This document shows, piece by piece, positions 8,709 to 20,115 of a DNA stretch of 64,000 bases; position 1 is the first letter of the stretch, and each line of letters opens with the position of its first letter. The stretch is from Phorcus lineatus. Its lineage: Eukaryota > Mollusca > Gastropoda > Trochida > Trochidae. The stretch covers positions 3,726,001-3,790,000 of the forward strand of contig OV121092.1 of the NCBI GenBank assembly GCA_921293015.1, written 5' to 3'. The notes beneath the pieces are model-generated. The model was not told the origin of the DNA. It saw nothing but the letters and a program-made list of their open reading frames with translations, and did not search any database. The translations under genes were made by a program, and so were the position numbers.

Positions 8709-9107
8709 TTAAGTATAACATACTTCACATAGTAGTTTGCAGAATTGACGAAATACTAGTATCGGATTAAAATGATTCTTCAAACGACTATGTGAAGTAT
8801 GTTATATATATATATATATATAGATTAAGTATAACATACTTCACATAGTAGTTTGCAGAATCATTTTAATCGGATACTAGTATTTCGTCAATAATATTGA
8901 CTCATCAAGAATGAAACGATATGATCGGTAACATCGCATTACAATCGTTTTTATAACAAAGACACGTATATTTTGTTATAAAAACGCTTGTAATGCGACG
9001 TTAACGATACTAGTATCGGGTAAAAATGATTCTGCAAACGACTATATGAAGTATGTTATATTTAATCTATATGTGACCTTGCGTTTGAACCAATTCAACT
9101 GTTCATA
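8643..9107. repeat. Nested fold-backs of the PLE terminal repeat with (AT)n centres
   Basis: The 25-bp motif caaacgactatgtgaagtat and its complement alternate around (AT)n runs at about 8670-8706 and 8803-8822, making stacked hairpins. A hammerhead 3' half (8728-8775) appears without its CTGATGA half. A minus-strand hammerhead at 8860-8925 has TTGATGA in place of CTGATGA and CGATT after the cleavage site, so it is probably inactive. The end of the repeat (caattcaact) is reached at about 9107. Confidence 0.8.
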
Positions 9108-10800
9108 TATATGTCAGAAAATTTATATCAAGAAGACAAAGCTGAATTTAAGAAGGAGAAAGAATGTTGATCTATAACAAATTAAACAAAATCAAAATGG
9201 CACCATCATAAAAAAGATGTTTAAAATGTTTTCTGTTTTATGGATAGACAAGGTTAATTGCATTGAATCTAAATGCATGGTGCAAAATGAAATTATGAAA
9301 TAGATATATTATTGAAATTTATAAGAATAATTATTGCAAGTCTAGTCGTTTATTCCTATGAAGGCCATTGTCCAATATACAATCTGATAGATTATGATAA
9401 ATACACGAAAAACAAATGACAAAATCAAGCTTTACACTATGTTTCATATACATAACATATCATTTATAAAAATAATTAAAGCTCAAGCTTAATTAAAAAA
9501 TGGAATATTACGTTCCTCTATTTCATTTACTTTAATACAAGCTATGTTTTATAATACAATATATATGTTTTGTGCAAGCTATATCTATGAAATGCAACTA
9601 CAACTCACGTGTCCCTTTTGAACCTATCATGATGTTATTGTAAAAGTCAGTCACTTCATTAGTTCTTATGGTTTTTATACAACACATTTTTCTTTTATTA
9701 CATCAGTCCTGAGAGGTTGAAGTTCCTCCATCAGAGGTATTGATACATTTGAAGTAAAACAAGGGGAAATAGCACACTTACAGACAAAAAGTATTTTTAG
9801 AAAGTTCCATGTTAACAGTCTTTGTTGTTGATTTTTTTTCTTGAAACATATCTTTGAGTGGTTTTTCAAAATTCAGTTAATTTGTAAAATATGTTAGATT
9901 AGAAAGTTGCATATTTAGCTTCCCATGCTGAAAAATCCACAAATGTCAATGTTTCCAAAGTAGACATTCTTTCCGAGTCTTTCATGCACGAAACTCGGTT
10001 TCAGGTATGAATAAAATCTCGTTTATTTTTAAATGAATATTCCACTGAAAAGCTAAACATGCACGACCTTGTAACTAGTATTGCGACAGTGCCAATGTCT
10101 AAAACGTTATTTAACGAAACTAATTTAGGGCAGAGAGAAAAATAAACATCGATTATTTGCCTATTTGGTTATTTAACTAATGTTAACGTAAGAATTTCGA
10201 CATTCTAATATGATATGGCTGGTTTCAGATTTCATTGAAAACAAAAAAATTGCATAATTTTGGTTTTGATATGAGTTAAAAAGCATGTACGAGGAATAAT
10301 TTGCTTGAATGTTGGCAGTGACCATCGATCGCAGTGGAAAATTAAACGTCTTGAGTAATTTCATCCCTTAAAAATTTCTATATAACTATAACACAACTAT
10401 AAATAGTTATTCTAATGCAACACAATGTTTAGTTTGCAATAATTGTGTCAAATTGCAATCTCTTCACAAATGTGGAATTTTTGAAAGCATTTTTTAAACG
10501 TATTGAGTTATAAAAAAATCTCCTGTTTTTATATTTCAACTCATTGTTTATCTTTGGTATGTTCTTTGTGAATCTGAAGGACATGAATATTTACACAATT
10601 TTAGAGAATTATTCCGTTCAAGTTCTTTTTACATGGAAAATTAATATTTGCTACTTCCTCAATACCCTTTGATATCTCTAGGGATCTCCTGATGTTACAT
10701 AAGTATCTTACCGTGTGTTGATCAGACATATCACCGTCCACGGACTTTTATACATATTAATCCGATTTCCGTTCAATGGAAATGGAAAACCAGATTTTAT
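9108..10800. other. AT-rich intergenic DNA, no gene seen
   Basis: No frame longer than about 65 codons with any recognisable content, and no repeat structure beyond base composition. Confidence 0.6.
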
Positions 10801-10805
10801 GGATA

Positions 10806-11554
10806 GTCACTGACTTATTCTAAGGGTTGGGAACTCGAGGTAAATATTGTTAAAACTAAGATAATGGTTTTCAGAAAAGGTGGTAAAGTTAAATCGACAG
10901 AGCACTGGGTTTATAATGGTACGGTTATTGATGTTGTCGATACTTTTACATATTTAGGAATAGTTTTTAACTATAATAACTTATTCTCGAAGGCTACATT
11001 GCAGTTGTTCGATCAGGGTAGGAAGGCGCTCTTTTCTATATATAATTATATTAGGTCATTGTCATTGGATCCCGAATCTCTTTTATTCGTTTTTGATTGT
11101 TATGTCGGCAGTATATTATTTTATGCATCCGAGATTTGGGGACATAATAAAGGCTTAAACAATGAAAGATTACACTTGGATTATTGTAAAAAGAACTTAG
11201 GTGTTAAGAAACCAACATGTAACTCAATGGTTTATGCGGAATAAGGTCGTTATCCGTTGCTATTTAAAAGACAATATAACATGGTTAAATATTGGTGTTA
11301 GCTTTTTTTGTTTGATAACAGTATTTTAAGAGGTTGTTATGAATATCTGTATGAGGACATGGAAACTCATGGTGTCGAGAATTGGGCGTATCGGGTTAAA
11401 GGTATATTGTCGTTTCAGTGAGATATGGTTGAAGCAGGAATTACCAATAGATTATCTATCAGTTAAAAAACAAAGAATTAATGATCATGCGGTCCAGTAT
11501 ATCTTTAGTCAGTTGTCTAGTTCTTCTAAATGTGATATATATTATAACCTGTGA
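10806..11554 (+). mobile_element. LINE (non-LTR retrotransposon) ORF2 3' fragment
   Basis: Translation gives TYSKGWELEVNIVKTKIM, then FRKGGK, a TFTYLGIVF motif and YASEIWGHNKG, which is the reverse transcriptase thumb of jockey/CR1/RTE-like LINEs, followed after breaks by NWAYRVKG and SEIWLKQELP. The best stretch is 126 codons (10864-11244). The fragment is 5'-truncated as is usual for LINEs and interrupted in at least two places, so it is dead. The 3' part is duplicated at 13043. Confidence 0.8.
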
Positions 11555-11867
11555 TGGTGGTTTAGCTGCAGTTGACATTTGCTGCAGTTGACGTTCTTGA
11601 CATTTGATGTTGGGAATCCCGATAGTGGACATATGGATCGCTTGGTCACATTGCGTTTGCGTTAGTTTTGACATACTTTTGGTGTTCTATATGTTACTGA
11701 GTGTATTTATATATGCACCATTGCTGAACGTGCATCACAGATAATGCCCCAAAAACACGTTTTGCACGTGATTGTGAATTCACAATTCCAGTGGCTGCGA
11801 CTGATGCGATGCGTTCGTGCAGAGGAAACGATGCAGTACTACTATCATTTCTTGCTTTGAATCAATT
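11088..11867. repeat. Duplicated LINE tail, copy 1
   Basis: Matches 13043-13786 in the same orientation with few substitutions and some small gaps. The shared part starts inside the LINE (cgtttttgattg) and ends at tgctttgaatcaa. Confidence 0.85.
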
Positions 11868-11871
11868 TTAA

Positions 11872-12160
11872 TTGTGATTCTATCATTATGTACATCTTGA
11901 TGTATCCCTCTTCAAACAGAAAATACACTTTAATGTGATGTTTACAGGGACATATAAACTGTATCTAAGATCACCTCATTAGACTTGAAGTAATTAAATG
12001 CTTGTATAAAGATGATATTTTTGACAGAAATAATCTGATACTTACACAACAGGAGAGAAAAGTGTATGATACATCGTATGTATTTCTTTATCTTCCACAA
12101 AAACTTAACATTTCTTATGCGACCTTTACAGAACATTTACAACTATATCAAACACTTAAG
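11872..12160. repeat. Old duplicated block a, copy 1
   Basis: Diverged match to 24523-24780 in the same orientation (shared landmarks cacctcattagac, cttgatg, tatccctcttcaaa, tatcttccaca). In both copies one minus-strand frame stays open for 60-75 codons with similar residues (SNEVILDTVY / SNEVVLDSVY). No protein family recognised. Confidence 0.65.
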
Positions 12161-12480
12161 TGTTATGGCACAAGTAGAATACAGTATACAATTTTTAGAA
12201 AACATTTATTTAATATAAACAACCCGGCAAAAGAAAGTTTTCACACATTTGTCAAGTCCATAAAATAAAAACAAACGCAGATATGACAATTCTGTCGATT
12301 GGTTTGTAAAAAGAAATCATATTCCAATATTCTCATCAAAAAGCATCCAAATATCAGCGTTTAAATTGCCCCCAAAACACAAGAAAAGAGATAGGGGTCA
12401 ACATAATAGATTACACAAATGTGGAGTTAAAAGACAAGTGTACAGAAACTCTGTTGTCATAGGAATCACGGAGTCTGTCA

Positions 12481-12590
12481 TCAGTAGCGAGTGTGACCAC
12501 CCTGGGCATCAATGCGAGCAAGTACACATTGAAGTCGTCAGGCGTCGGATGACGTCAGTAGGGATCCTGTTACGTATGAGAGCAGAGCTT
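12481..12590 (-). pseudogene. Tc1-like transposase C-terminal scrap
   Basis: On the minus strand DVIRRLTTSM is followed, one frame over, by DAQGGHTRY and a stop at 12481-12483. Arg-rich SMRRR then ARGGHTRY is how many Tc1/IS630-type transposases end. The upstream part of the gene is replaced at about 12596 by the fold-back element. Assignment is from memory of the family's C-terminus. Confidence 0.5.
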
Positions 12591-12595
12591 GCTCC

Positions 12596-13042
12596 ATTCT
12601 CTCCCAACAGAGGTAGCTCCGTCATAAATTTCTATACAACCTCTGTCTTAATTCGAAGGTTTCTCGGTCTTCCTCCACTTTCCCCTAGCGGGACAATATT
12701 GCAACTATACTACCTGGCTATATTTCAGCCAATAAAAACAACGAATGCATGAATATATTTGATGTCACACAGGCCTGTGCAATTAAACAGTCGGAGGCGT
12801 TTGTTTTCTGTAAAGACGACTCAACATGCAAGGTGAATATTCGAATCAAGTTTAGCTTCCGGGAAGCTTACGGAAATAACTTAACCGATTTGAATGATAA
12901 CTTTTGAAACGTCGTCGCTGATTGCACAACTAACTTTGATTGCATCCAATCAGCGTTCTACATTTCGTGCACAAGAAACCTTGGAATTAAGACAGAGGTT
13001 GTATAGAAAATTATGACGGAGCTACCTCTGTTGGGAGAGAAT
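12596..13042. mobile_element. Fold-back DNA element (MITE-like) with 69-bp inverted termini
   Basis: Left terminus 12596-12664 (attctctcccaacagagg) is the near-perfect complement of right terminus 12974-13042. The 309-bp interior has no coding frame of note and holds inverted CCAAT boxes near both ends. No clear target duplication is visible: the left neighbour is a Tc1-like scrap, and the right neighbour begins exactly at the duplicated LINE. Confidence 0.7.
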
Positions 13043-13786
13043 CGTTTTTGATTGTTATGTCGGCAGTATATTATTTTATGCATCCGAGATTTGGGGACAT
13101 AATAAAGGATTAAACAATGAAAGACTACACTTGGATTATTGTAAAAAGATCTTAGGTGTTAAGAAACCAACATGTAACTCAATGGTTTATGCGGAATAAG
13201 GTCGTTATCCGTTGCTATTTAAAAGACAATATAACATGGTTAAATATTGGTGTTAGCTTTTTGTGTTTGATAAAAGTATTTTAAGAGGTTGTTATGAATA
13301 TCTGTATGAGGACATGGAAACTCATGGTGTCGAGAATTGGGCGTATCGGGTTAAAGGTATATTGTCGTTTCAGTGAGATATGGTTGAAGCAGGAATTACC
13401 AATAGATTATCTATCAGTTAAAAAACAAAGAATTAATGATCATGCGGTCCAGTATATCTTTAGTCAGTTGTCTAGTTCTTCTAAATGTGATATATATTAT
13501 AACCTGTGATGGTGGTTTAGCTGCAGTTGAAGGTTCTTGACATTTGATGTTGTGAAGCCCGATAGTCACATTGCGTTTGCGTTAGTTTTGGCATACTTTT
13601 GGTGTTCTATATGTTACTGAGTGTCTGCTCTTTCCTAGGGTATTTATGCACCATTGCTGAACGTGCATCACAAATAATGCCCCAAAAACACGTGAATGCA
13701 CAATTCCAGTGGCTGCGACCGATGTGATGCGTTCGTGCAGAAGAAACGATGCAGTACTACTATCATTTCTTGCTTTGAATCAAACC
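13043..13786 (+). mobile_element. LINE 3' fragment, copy 2 (duplicate of 11088-11867)
   Basis: Encodes CYVGSILFYASEIWG and, after breaks, SEIWLKQELPIDYLSVKK, identical to copy 1 over a 71-codon stretch (13294-13509). It starts abruptly at the fold-back terminus, so the two copies arose by duplication rather than two insertions. Confidence 0.8.
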
Positions 13787-14500
13787 TGCAAAGCCCTTTG
13801 AATTTTTTCTTAATAAAAGTGAAAAATGTCTTCTGCTTTGAGTTAACTTGAATTGAGAGACCTATAAACGTGAAAGACGCATCCTTAATTTTTAAATGAT
13901 TTACGCAGTGGCTATTATTCAAGCCTGTCATATTGTTTATTCAAAACATGTAACATATATTCATTCTCTTATAGAACCTTTCTGTTCTTAATATCCTTTA
14001 AAACAATAGTTTGAAAAAGTGACCATGAGACCTTTAAAGATGTTTAATGCCTCGTTGAGTTATTAAGAATATTTATGATACATAACAAATTGCCATTTAA
14101 CACTTGATTAACTTGATTAACATACAAATGATTTAGTATCATTTGACAATAGATCCATTCAATGCATTTCGGAAAACATAGAAACATCTAAATTTTTAAA
14201 TATTCAGGCACCATCATCATCCAAAATAACATTTGTATATCTAAATATTCGTTATTTGAATATCATTTTAAACATCTTAAATCGTACAAAGCATTTTACA
14301 CTGCTATTAACAAATGTTTACTTTTAGCAAAAATAAAAGTCTTTTTGTTTTATTGATAATGTGTCGGTGCATTGAGATTTATCAATGCAAACAGAGATTT
14401 ATTTAGATATTCCACACTATGCTTTAAACCAAACAATCTACCAAAACAGCTAACTAAAAACTATGAAGCTAATAAAACCTAATGTATCATTACCATATTC
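13787..14500. other. AT-rich intergenic DNA, no gene seen
   Basis: Nothing recognisable on either strand. Confidence 0.5.
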
Positions 14501-14509
14501 AAATATTTG

Positions 14510-15010
14510 GTTGACAGAGGTTTAATCCCTTTACAGACAGCTTGACGAGGCTGGTTTGACCTACTCTGAAATGTTGAAACCAAACAGATTTAATAGAATA
14601 CACAATGAAGCATTACACTGCCACACAGATTCTTGGACTCAAGTTGCTAACATTCTTTGATCTCTTGTATTCATTTGCTTTTACTTGCAAGAAAGGTAAA
14701 CAAATTAAGACAGATGTTTGAAGTGATGTGTTTTAATGGCTCGTTGTTGATAAATTTCATTAAACATATCACATATTGCAATGAACATTTTATGGTTACA
14801 CAACTAGATTAATAAAATAGCTTGTTTGATGAAAATAGAATAGATGTTACAACACGTGATAATGTATTCTTCAATAAACGCTTACTCTGTCAGTAAATTA
14901 CCTCAACGTTCACAACAAAATACCTTTGTAGTGAAATATCTTGATTTAATGTCACTCATGTTTTACATTTTATATCAAATCCATATAGAGGTGCGTTCAC
15001 AAGAAAATAG
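14510..15010. repeat. Old duplicated block b, copy 1
   Basis: Diverged match to 25655-26090, same orientation (landmarks ggctggtttga, aatacacaat, aagcattacactg, gctaacattctttgatct, gaaatatcttgatttaatgt). Copy 1 contains an open stretch GLTYSEMLKPNRFNRIHNEA. Copy 2 keeps RLNRIHNKALHC. It may be a relic of a coding sequence, family unknown. Confidence 0.65.
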
Positions 15011-15418
15011 CAATTCGAATCCAAACGATCACATTTAATTTGTTAAAGATGATCTTACAACAATGTGTGATCACTAGATCAAAGTATGAAAAAAAGTGAC
15101 AAATTGCAGGGTTTTTTTATACAGTTGAGGGTAAATGTGATTCTTTTAATACTACTTATAAAATGAAGTTATCACAATGAATGATAAAATGACATATTCG
15201 ATGCTACCTGACATGATGCTGCGGGATAGTTTAATCAGGAAATTTCATATTATTGGATTGTTGTTTTTGAATTATAGCTTATGCTTATATTCTATTTATT
15301 ACTTTCCCCATATTTCCTGTTTGACAAGGAAAAGTAAATATCTATCTCCTTTATTGCTTATGTTTGATCCTTCTACTTCGAGTTTATGGGTGGTACTAGT
15401 GAAATAGGTTAACTATCT

Positions 15419-15535
15419 TACCGGAAACTCTCGTCCCTCACACACGACTGCATGCGTTCCACGCTCCCATATCCAACTTCCGTTCTTCCGCGCATGCGTC
15501 AGTCTCACCCCGCAGTGAATTGCCATAGCAACATA
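15419..15535. promoter_or_regulatory. GC-rich block with ETS, NRF1-like and RFX X-box motifs
   Basis: Within AT-rich surroundings this block holds CCGGAA (15421), CTTCCG (15477 and 15485), CGCGCATGCGT (15489-15499) and the palindromic ATTGCCATAGCAAC (15519-15532). ETS, NRF1 and RFX sites together are typical of animal CpG-type promoters. On the minus strand a splice-donor-like GTAAGATAG follows. No gene could be attached to it. It could also be part of an unrecognised repeat. Confidence 0.3.
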
Positions 15536-16369
15536 CATTATCACTGGCACTTTTATCATTGAAACTGATATGACATTCTCAGACAATAATCTTTTGAAAT
15601 GTCCACGGAAATTTTTTTTACTGTTGAATGAAAGTAGGCAATTTCATATCTCTTTTTGGGCCATGAAAAGTAAGTGGTAATTGAACATAATTCTGCAAAC
15701 AGTCTCGTTAACATCTATTACTGTCTCAACTGATATGGTGAAAAAGAATGAAATTCGACAAAATTAACCATAAAAAGGACTTCATAAAATCTTAATTGCA
15801 CAGTCGTCTTGAATGAAGAAAAGGTTTCTAACATCATTGAAATTTTTTAATGTAAGTTTGTTGCTGAATCGTTTGGATGTTATAAAATGTTGTGATTTGA
15901 GTCTCTCGGTTTGCTCATTTAAAAACTGATCTTTTTGTGTAATTAGTTAAATATGAATGTTTTTTCTTGAATACTGAAGCAGAAGAAAACATGATGATGT
16001 TAATAATACAATGTATTGAAAATGAAATTCCTTTTCGTCCATTTTGGATTCAATGTTGACTCACATTGATATCATATCCACCGTGACTCTTTTAACAATG
16101 CACATTTAATGTTGGAATCTGACCTGTTTAGTTTAGTTAAACCTAGTTTTAGATATAAAAACAATTTTTATAACTGAATCATGATAAACTAAGTATTTTC
16201 TTCTGTCAACAACGAGAAAAAGGATGGTTAATATGAACCTTTGACATTTAATGTTGAAATATTTATGTAACTTTATTTCTTTGTTGTTTTCAATTTATAA
16301 AAATGCGATAAGTCTCAGTTTCAAGACCAGATCCACACGACACAACCAATTTGAAAGATATAAACAAGT

Positions 16370-16490
16370 AATGGACTTTCTTTCTGTCCACGATGATATT
16401 GTAAAAAGTTATCCTCAATTTCAAACTTGGGTTTCAATACATTGTTAGTGTTGTTGAAAGAAAATCTTTAATACAGGGTAGTCTTAGTTT
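16370..16490. repeat. Old duplicated block c, copy 1
   Basis: Shares atttcaaactt, gtttcaatac and aatacagggta with 26905-26985, in the same order and orientation as blocks a and b. Confidence 0.5.
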
Positions 16491-16499
16491 ATGAAACAT

Positions 16500-18420
16500 T
16501 TTGGTCACTTTGGTGCCGCATCAGAGTGTGGGTTTTTGTTTTTCGATGTCTTATTCCTTACGAACCGGTAACAATGGATCATTATAAAATCTTATTAATT
16601 GATTTAAAACCTGGTACATTAGTAAATACCCGATGCTTAGAGTATACAAAATAAATGCAAAGCATAAGTCAGAAAACAACATTTATAATGAGACATTATT
16701 TATCAAATCATTAAGATATTCGAGTTTTTGCATTTAGACCCTGGGGTTTCAAAAATCCCTGCCATACAATGAGTGACATATATCACTATGTATAGGAATA
16801 TGTTGTCCCATCACCTAAGGTAAATATTACACAAAGAAAAAAAAAAGTTTCCGTGAAGCGAAGATATCTCAAATATTTTTTAATTTTAGTAATTTTTTCC
16901 GACTCAACATTAGAGAATAAAGATTAACACATAATTTCCCCATGTGGCATCATCCAATAATAATTTCAATCACTAGAATCCTTATCATAACATTGTAACA
17001 TATTCTTCTCTTTCCGAACTAAGTGGATGATTGGTTCATTCATTCCAGATCTGACAGTTCTTAAAACACATAGATTTACTTATTCTGTTGATTGAAAGCT
17101 AAAATAGGTTATGTATAAAAAGTTGATAACACAGAAAAATGTTTTAGAATAGTCTTCAATAACGATATTGACATAAAATAAATAAACATGTGAAATATGT
17201 TTTTGTTAAAATATTTTTATTTTTGTTAACATTGATTATGTACATAATTACCTTAACCGCCGTTTGTATTTGTTAGGTTTTAAGTTTGAATTTGAAAACG
17301 TGTAATGTTGATTGAGTGTAGGTCATCTTTTTTTTGGTAATGAGTTCATATATAGGTTTGTTTTATAAAGTTATATATTTGAAAATGATTGTAAAACAAT
17401 TGGTAGCAACATGATGTCCTAACACATCGGCAATTTAGCATATCCTCTTTTTTAGCTGATTTTAAAAATGTGACACTTAAAAGTTTTGTGTAATATTCAA
17501 GGCAGTTAAAATGGGAGATATGGATAAGATGTGTATCTGGTTTGTGCGGTGTCCAAAAATCAAACAAATAGCAAGAAAATGCACATTAGGATATGCTTTT
17601 AACCATTCAAACGTGAAAACCATATCTGTGTTGTTGTTGGTTCTTGTGGAACCTTTAACATTGCAAAAATGATATAAACCTAATAGATGATATTGGTAAA
17701 ATACAGCTGCATGCCAAAATTTGTTCACATACCTGAATATACTAGTGCAAATATCATTTAATTTGAGATGTGTTTGAGGTATCGTAGCGTTGCGAAAAAG
17801 AAACGTTTAATGCAATACACATACACAGATCCATTATTCTTTAAGGCAAAGGTTTATCGTACCCCATACTTACCCGTAACAGTTTTGGCAGGTGATTGAA
17901 GTGACCAGGGGTCAAAATTCCGAAAACACTAAAAAAATTTTCTCCATAAAATCCTTTATAAGTTATCAGCTTCTTTAAAACATTAGTCACGTTTGTTCCT
18001 TAACACAAAGTCAATGGGATTATGTTGCTCTTAATCTCGGAGAGTCGATATGGAACATTTTATTCGACATTTAACAAAATCGACATTTCAAAAATGTGAC
18101 CCCGTCTGTCCATATCAATATGCCGAAATTTGAATTTTTGAACTAGTGACCAGACAATGCCAAAATGTGTTTAAGAATGGCTATTTCACACGTGGACAGT
18201 GATCCATTGTCAGTCTTGCTGAAGTTATTCTATTGACGTTGAAACGAAACCCAAATTACATGACATTTGCACTACGATTCAGTGGTAAGTGAACAAACTT
18301 TCGGTATGCAGCTGTATATGGGGAAAGAATGATGAATTTAGTGATCCAGTGAGAAACATTAAAATTTAGCGAACGGATACGTTTTTTTAAATTTATTGAA
18401 ACAATATCTAGTGAATGAAT
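16500..18420. other. AT-rich intergenic DNA, no gene seen
   Basis: Only short frames. The reverse complement and neighbouring repeats gave nothing recognisable. No upstream exon for the 18.4-kb fragment was found here. Confidence 0.5.
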
Positions 18421-18442
18421 TTCTATTTCACAACTGGAGCAG

Positions 18443-18538
18443 TTCTATGGGTGCGAGGTGAGGACGTTCCCTCTCTCTATGATGCCGGAGCGCATCAAAC
18501 CTCTCACCTGCTTCACCTGGAAACCTCTCATTGTGCAC
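18443..18538 (+). pseudogene. Host gene fragment, exon 1 of 2: WKP-type exon
   Basis: 96 nt encoding 32 residues, FYGCEVRTFPLSMMPERIKP then LTCFTWKPLIVH. It is preceded by a pyrimidine-rich stretch and AG and followed by a consensus donor GTGAGT. The Cys-Glu-Val-Arg, Pro-Glu-Arg and WKPLI pattern resembles a family of uncharacterised invertebrate proteins (DUF1647-like, possibly nucleotide-sugar transferase fold) in which this segment is followed by a W-M-D motif. That motif is in the next exon. The acceptor could be 3 nt upstream (adding Gln). The family name is from memory and unverified. Confidence 0.5.
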
Positions 18539-18986
18539 GTGAGTTCTGCATGTAGTTTTGACTTAACTGCCTTTTTCTTGTATGCTGAAATGCACAGTAA
18601 GGATTAGGTATTATTTGTGGAAGCGAAATTCTGTGCATTTAGAGCATTGATATATGGCTCTTGAAAATAACACCCTTTGAAAAATGTGCAATAGGATTGC
18701 TCTCTAAGCAAATGTGTCTTTGATCACATTTAAACGGCAAAATTTATACGCCAATTGTCAGCCTAGCCCTTTAGAAAGAGCTTATGAAGCGTCTTGGCAG
18801 TTGAGATCACATGAGTAAACAAAGTAAATGTGGGCTTCTGTTAACATGGAATGTTCTCCTGCCCCATTGAGGTTTTCATATTCGGTCACGCCTCTTACAG
18901 TTTCAACCCCGCGATTGTCCTGACAACATAATATTTAACGTGGTGACTGAAAAAAACTCAAAATTAATTCTTATTATCTTTTCCAG

Positions 18987-19043
18987 GCCAACCTCCCGAA
19001 AGCGGACACATTGATTTGGATGGACACAGCTCACAGTATTTGA
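18987..19043 (+). pseudogene. Host gene fragment, exon 2 of 2: WMD motif and stop
   Basis: Begins after a textbook acceptor (tcttttccag) in phase 0, matching the phase 0 donor at 18538. It encodes ANLPKADTLIWMDTAHSI and then a stop at 19041-19043. The reading frame agrees across the intron and the WMDT motif falls where the family is expected to have it, which argues against chance. The family's proteins run on well past this motif, so the gene is probably a truncated relic, or the stop is a recent loss. Confidence 0.5.
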
Positions 19044-19286
19044 CTTCAAAATTATTCTTTAATCAATAATCAAATTCTTATTGTTAAAATTTTTAACGTT
19101 TACACTTCTAATAACAGGACTAGGATAAAATAAATAGATAGAGGTATAAAAGGTAGTATTTTTTGTTTGATACTTGTAGATAATTAAAGACATATTAATG
19201 TTTCATGACACATCTTTTTGTTTGTAATCATACTTCACAATTGTTTAAGTGTTGGTAAATTAATTGTCAATTGTATATAAAAGGTT

Positions 19287-19354
19287 GTACACTACCAACC
19301 TGAGATGAATTTATCACTTTGTACACTACCAACCTGAGATGAATTTATCACTAT
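19287..19354. repeat. 34-bp tandem duplication
   Basis: gtacactaccaacctgagat and the following 14 bases are repeated twice back to back with a difference at the last bases. Confidence 0.9.
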
Positions 19355-19359
19355 CATTC

Positions 19360-20110
19360 AAACTCTTTGTCTGCCTTAGGGACAGAGACGTTTCTTCTTG
19401 TTTCATTACCCAAAGGCTCTCCAATTAAAGCTGTCTAGTTTCTGGTTCTTATGAATACGTTTACAATTAGCACTTGTTTGAGAAAGAAAAAATGTGATGG
19501 ACTCATTTAAAAATAAATTTTATGGCACAATTTAATAAAATTGCTTATATCTACCTTAGAATGTAATATTGTATTTAAAGTTTTTTCAAAATTTCAGTGA
19601 ATATGTCAAACATAATAAAAAACATTAAATATTTGAATATATGACAACCAGTGATTATAGATATGGTTATTTTGAAGCTCTGAGGAAATTACAACCTTAA
19701 GTGTTTTTACCTTTTATTACAATGTATTATTCACGATATAACAAAGGTATGAACGTTCAGATTATCTGGCCAGACAATCAACATTTACATGCTCAGAAGA
19801 CGTAGAAGATTTCATTACTGGTTTGAAAAACGATTTCAAACATACAAATTTAACTTTCATGAATACAATATAGGCATTTGGAATACTTATGTGACTGTGA
19901 TGTAAAGAAAAGGTCATTTACTTACTGATAAATATGATGCAGATATAAGCTTAAGTTATTCTGGATCATTAAACATTACGTGAAACCTGTCTCGTCTTCA
20001 TTTCTACCTCATGCGATTGTCTGGGCAAAATAACCATTTTATTGATCATTCAGTTTTGTAATCAACAACAAACTTGTCAAATTCATAGTCTGATTCTTAA
20101 TACAATCATT
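19360..20110. other. AT-rich intergenic DNA, no gene seen
   Basis: Nothing recognisable. Confidence 0.5.
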
Positions 20111-20115
20111 TATTA

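Larger units (their letters stand above)
1..9107. mobile_element. Penelope-like retroelement (PLE) array, five inverted and tandem copies plus terminal-repeat debris
   Basis: The block is built from copies of one element in both orientations: A 1-2269 (-), B 2270-3893 (-), C 3894-5636 (+), D 5711-7542 (-), E 7543-8670 (+), then folded terminal repeats to 9107. Family assignment rests on a Penelope-type reverse transcriptase in D, a GIY-YIG endonuclease following a Cys finger, and hammerhead ribozymes in the terminal repeat. All three are known PLE traits. Copies differ by only a few bases, so the array is young. A, B and C share variants (cgtacaatgtacaagg), while D and E share others (cgcacaatgtacaatg), giving two sub-lineages. 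The left edge is cut by the window. The right edge is where the repeat ends near 9107. Confidence 0.9.

Noticed and set aside
12366-12752. Plus-strand frame of 128 codons
   Set aside because: It runs antisense through the Tc1-like scrap and into the fold-back terminus, so it is not a gene.
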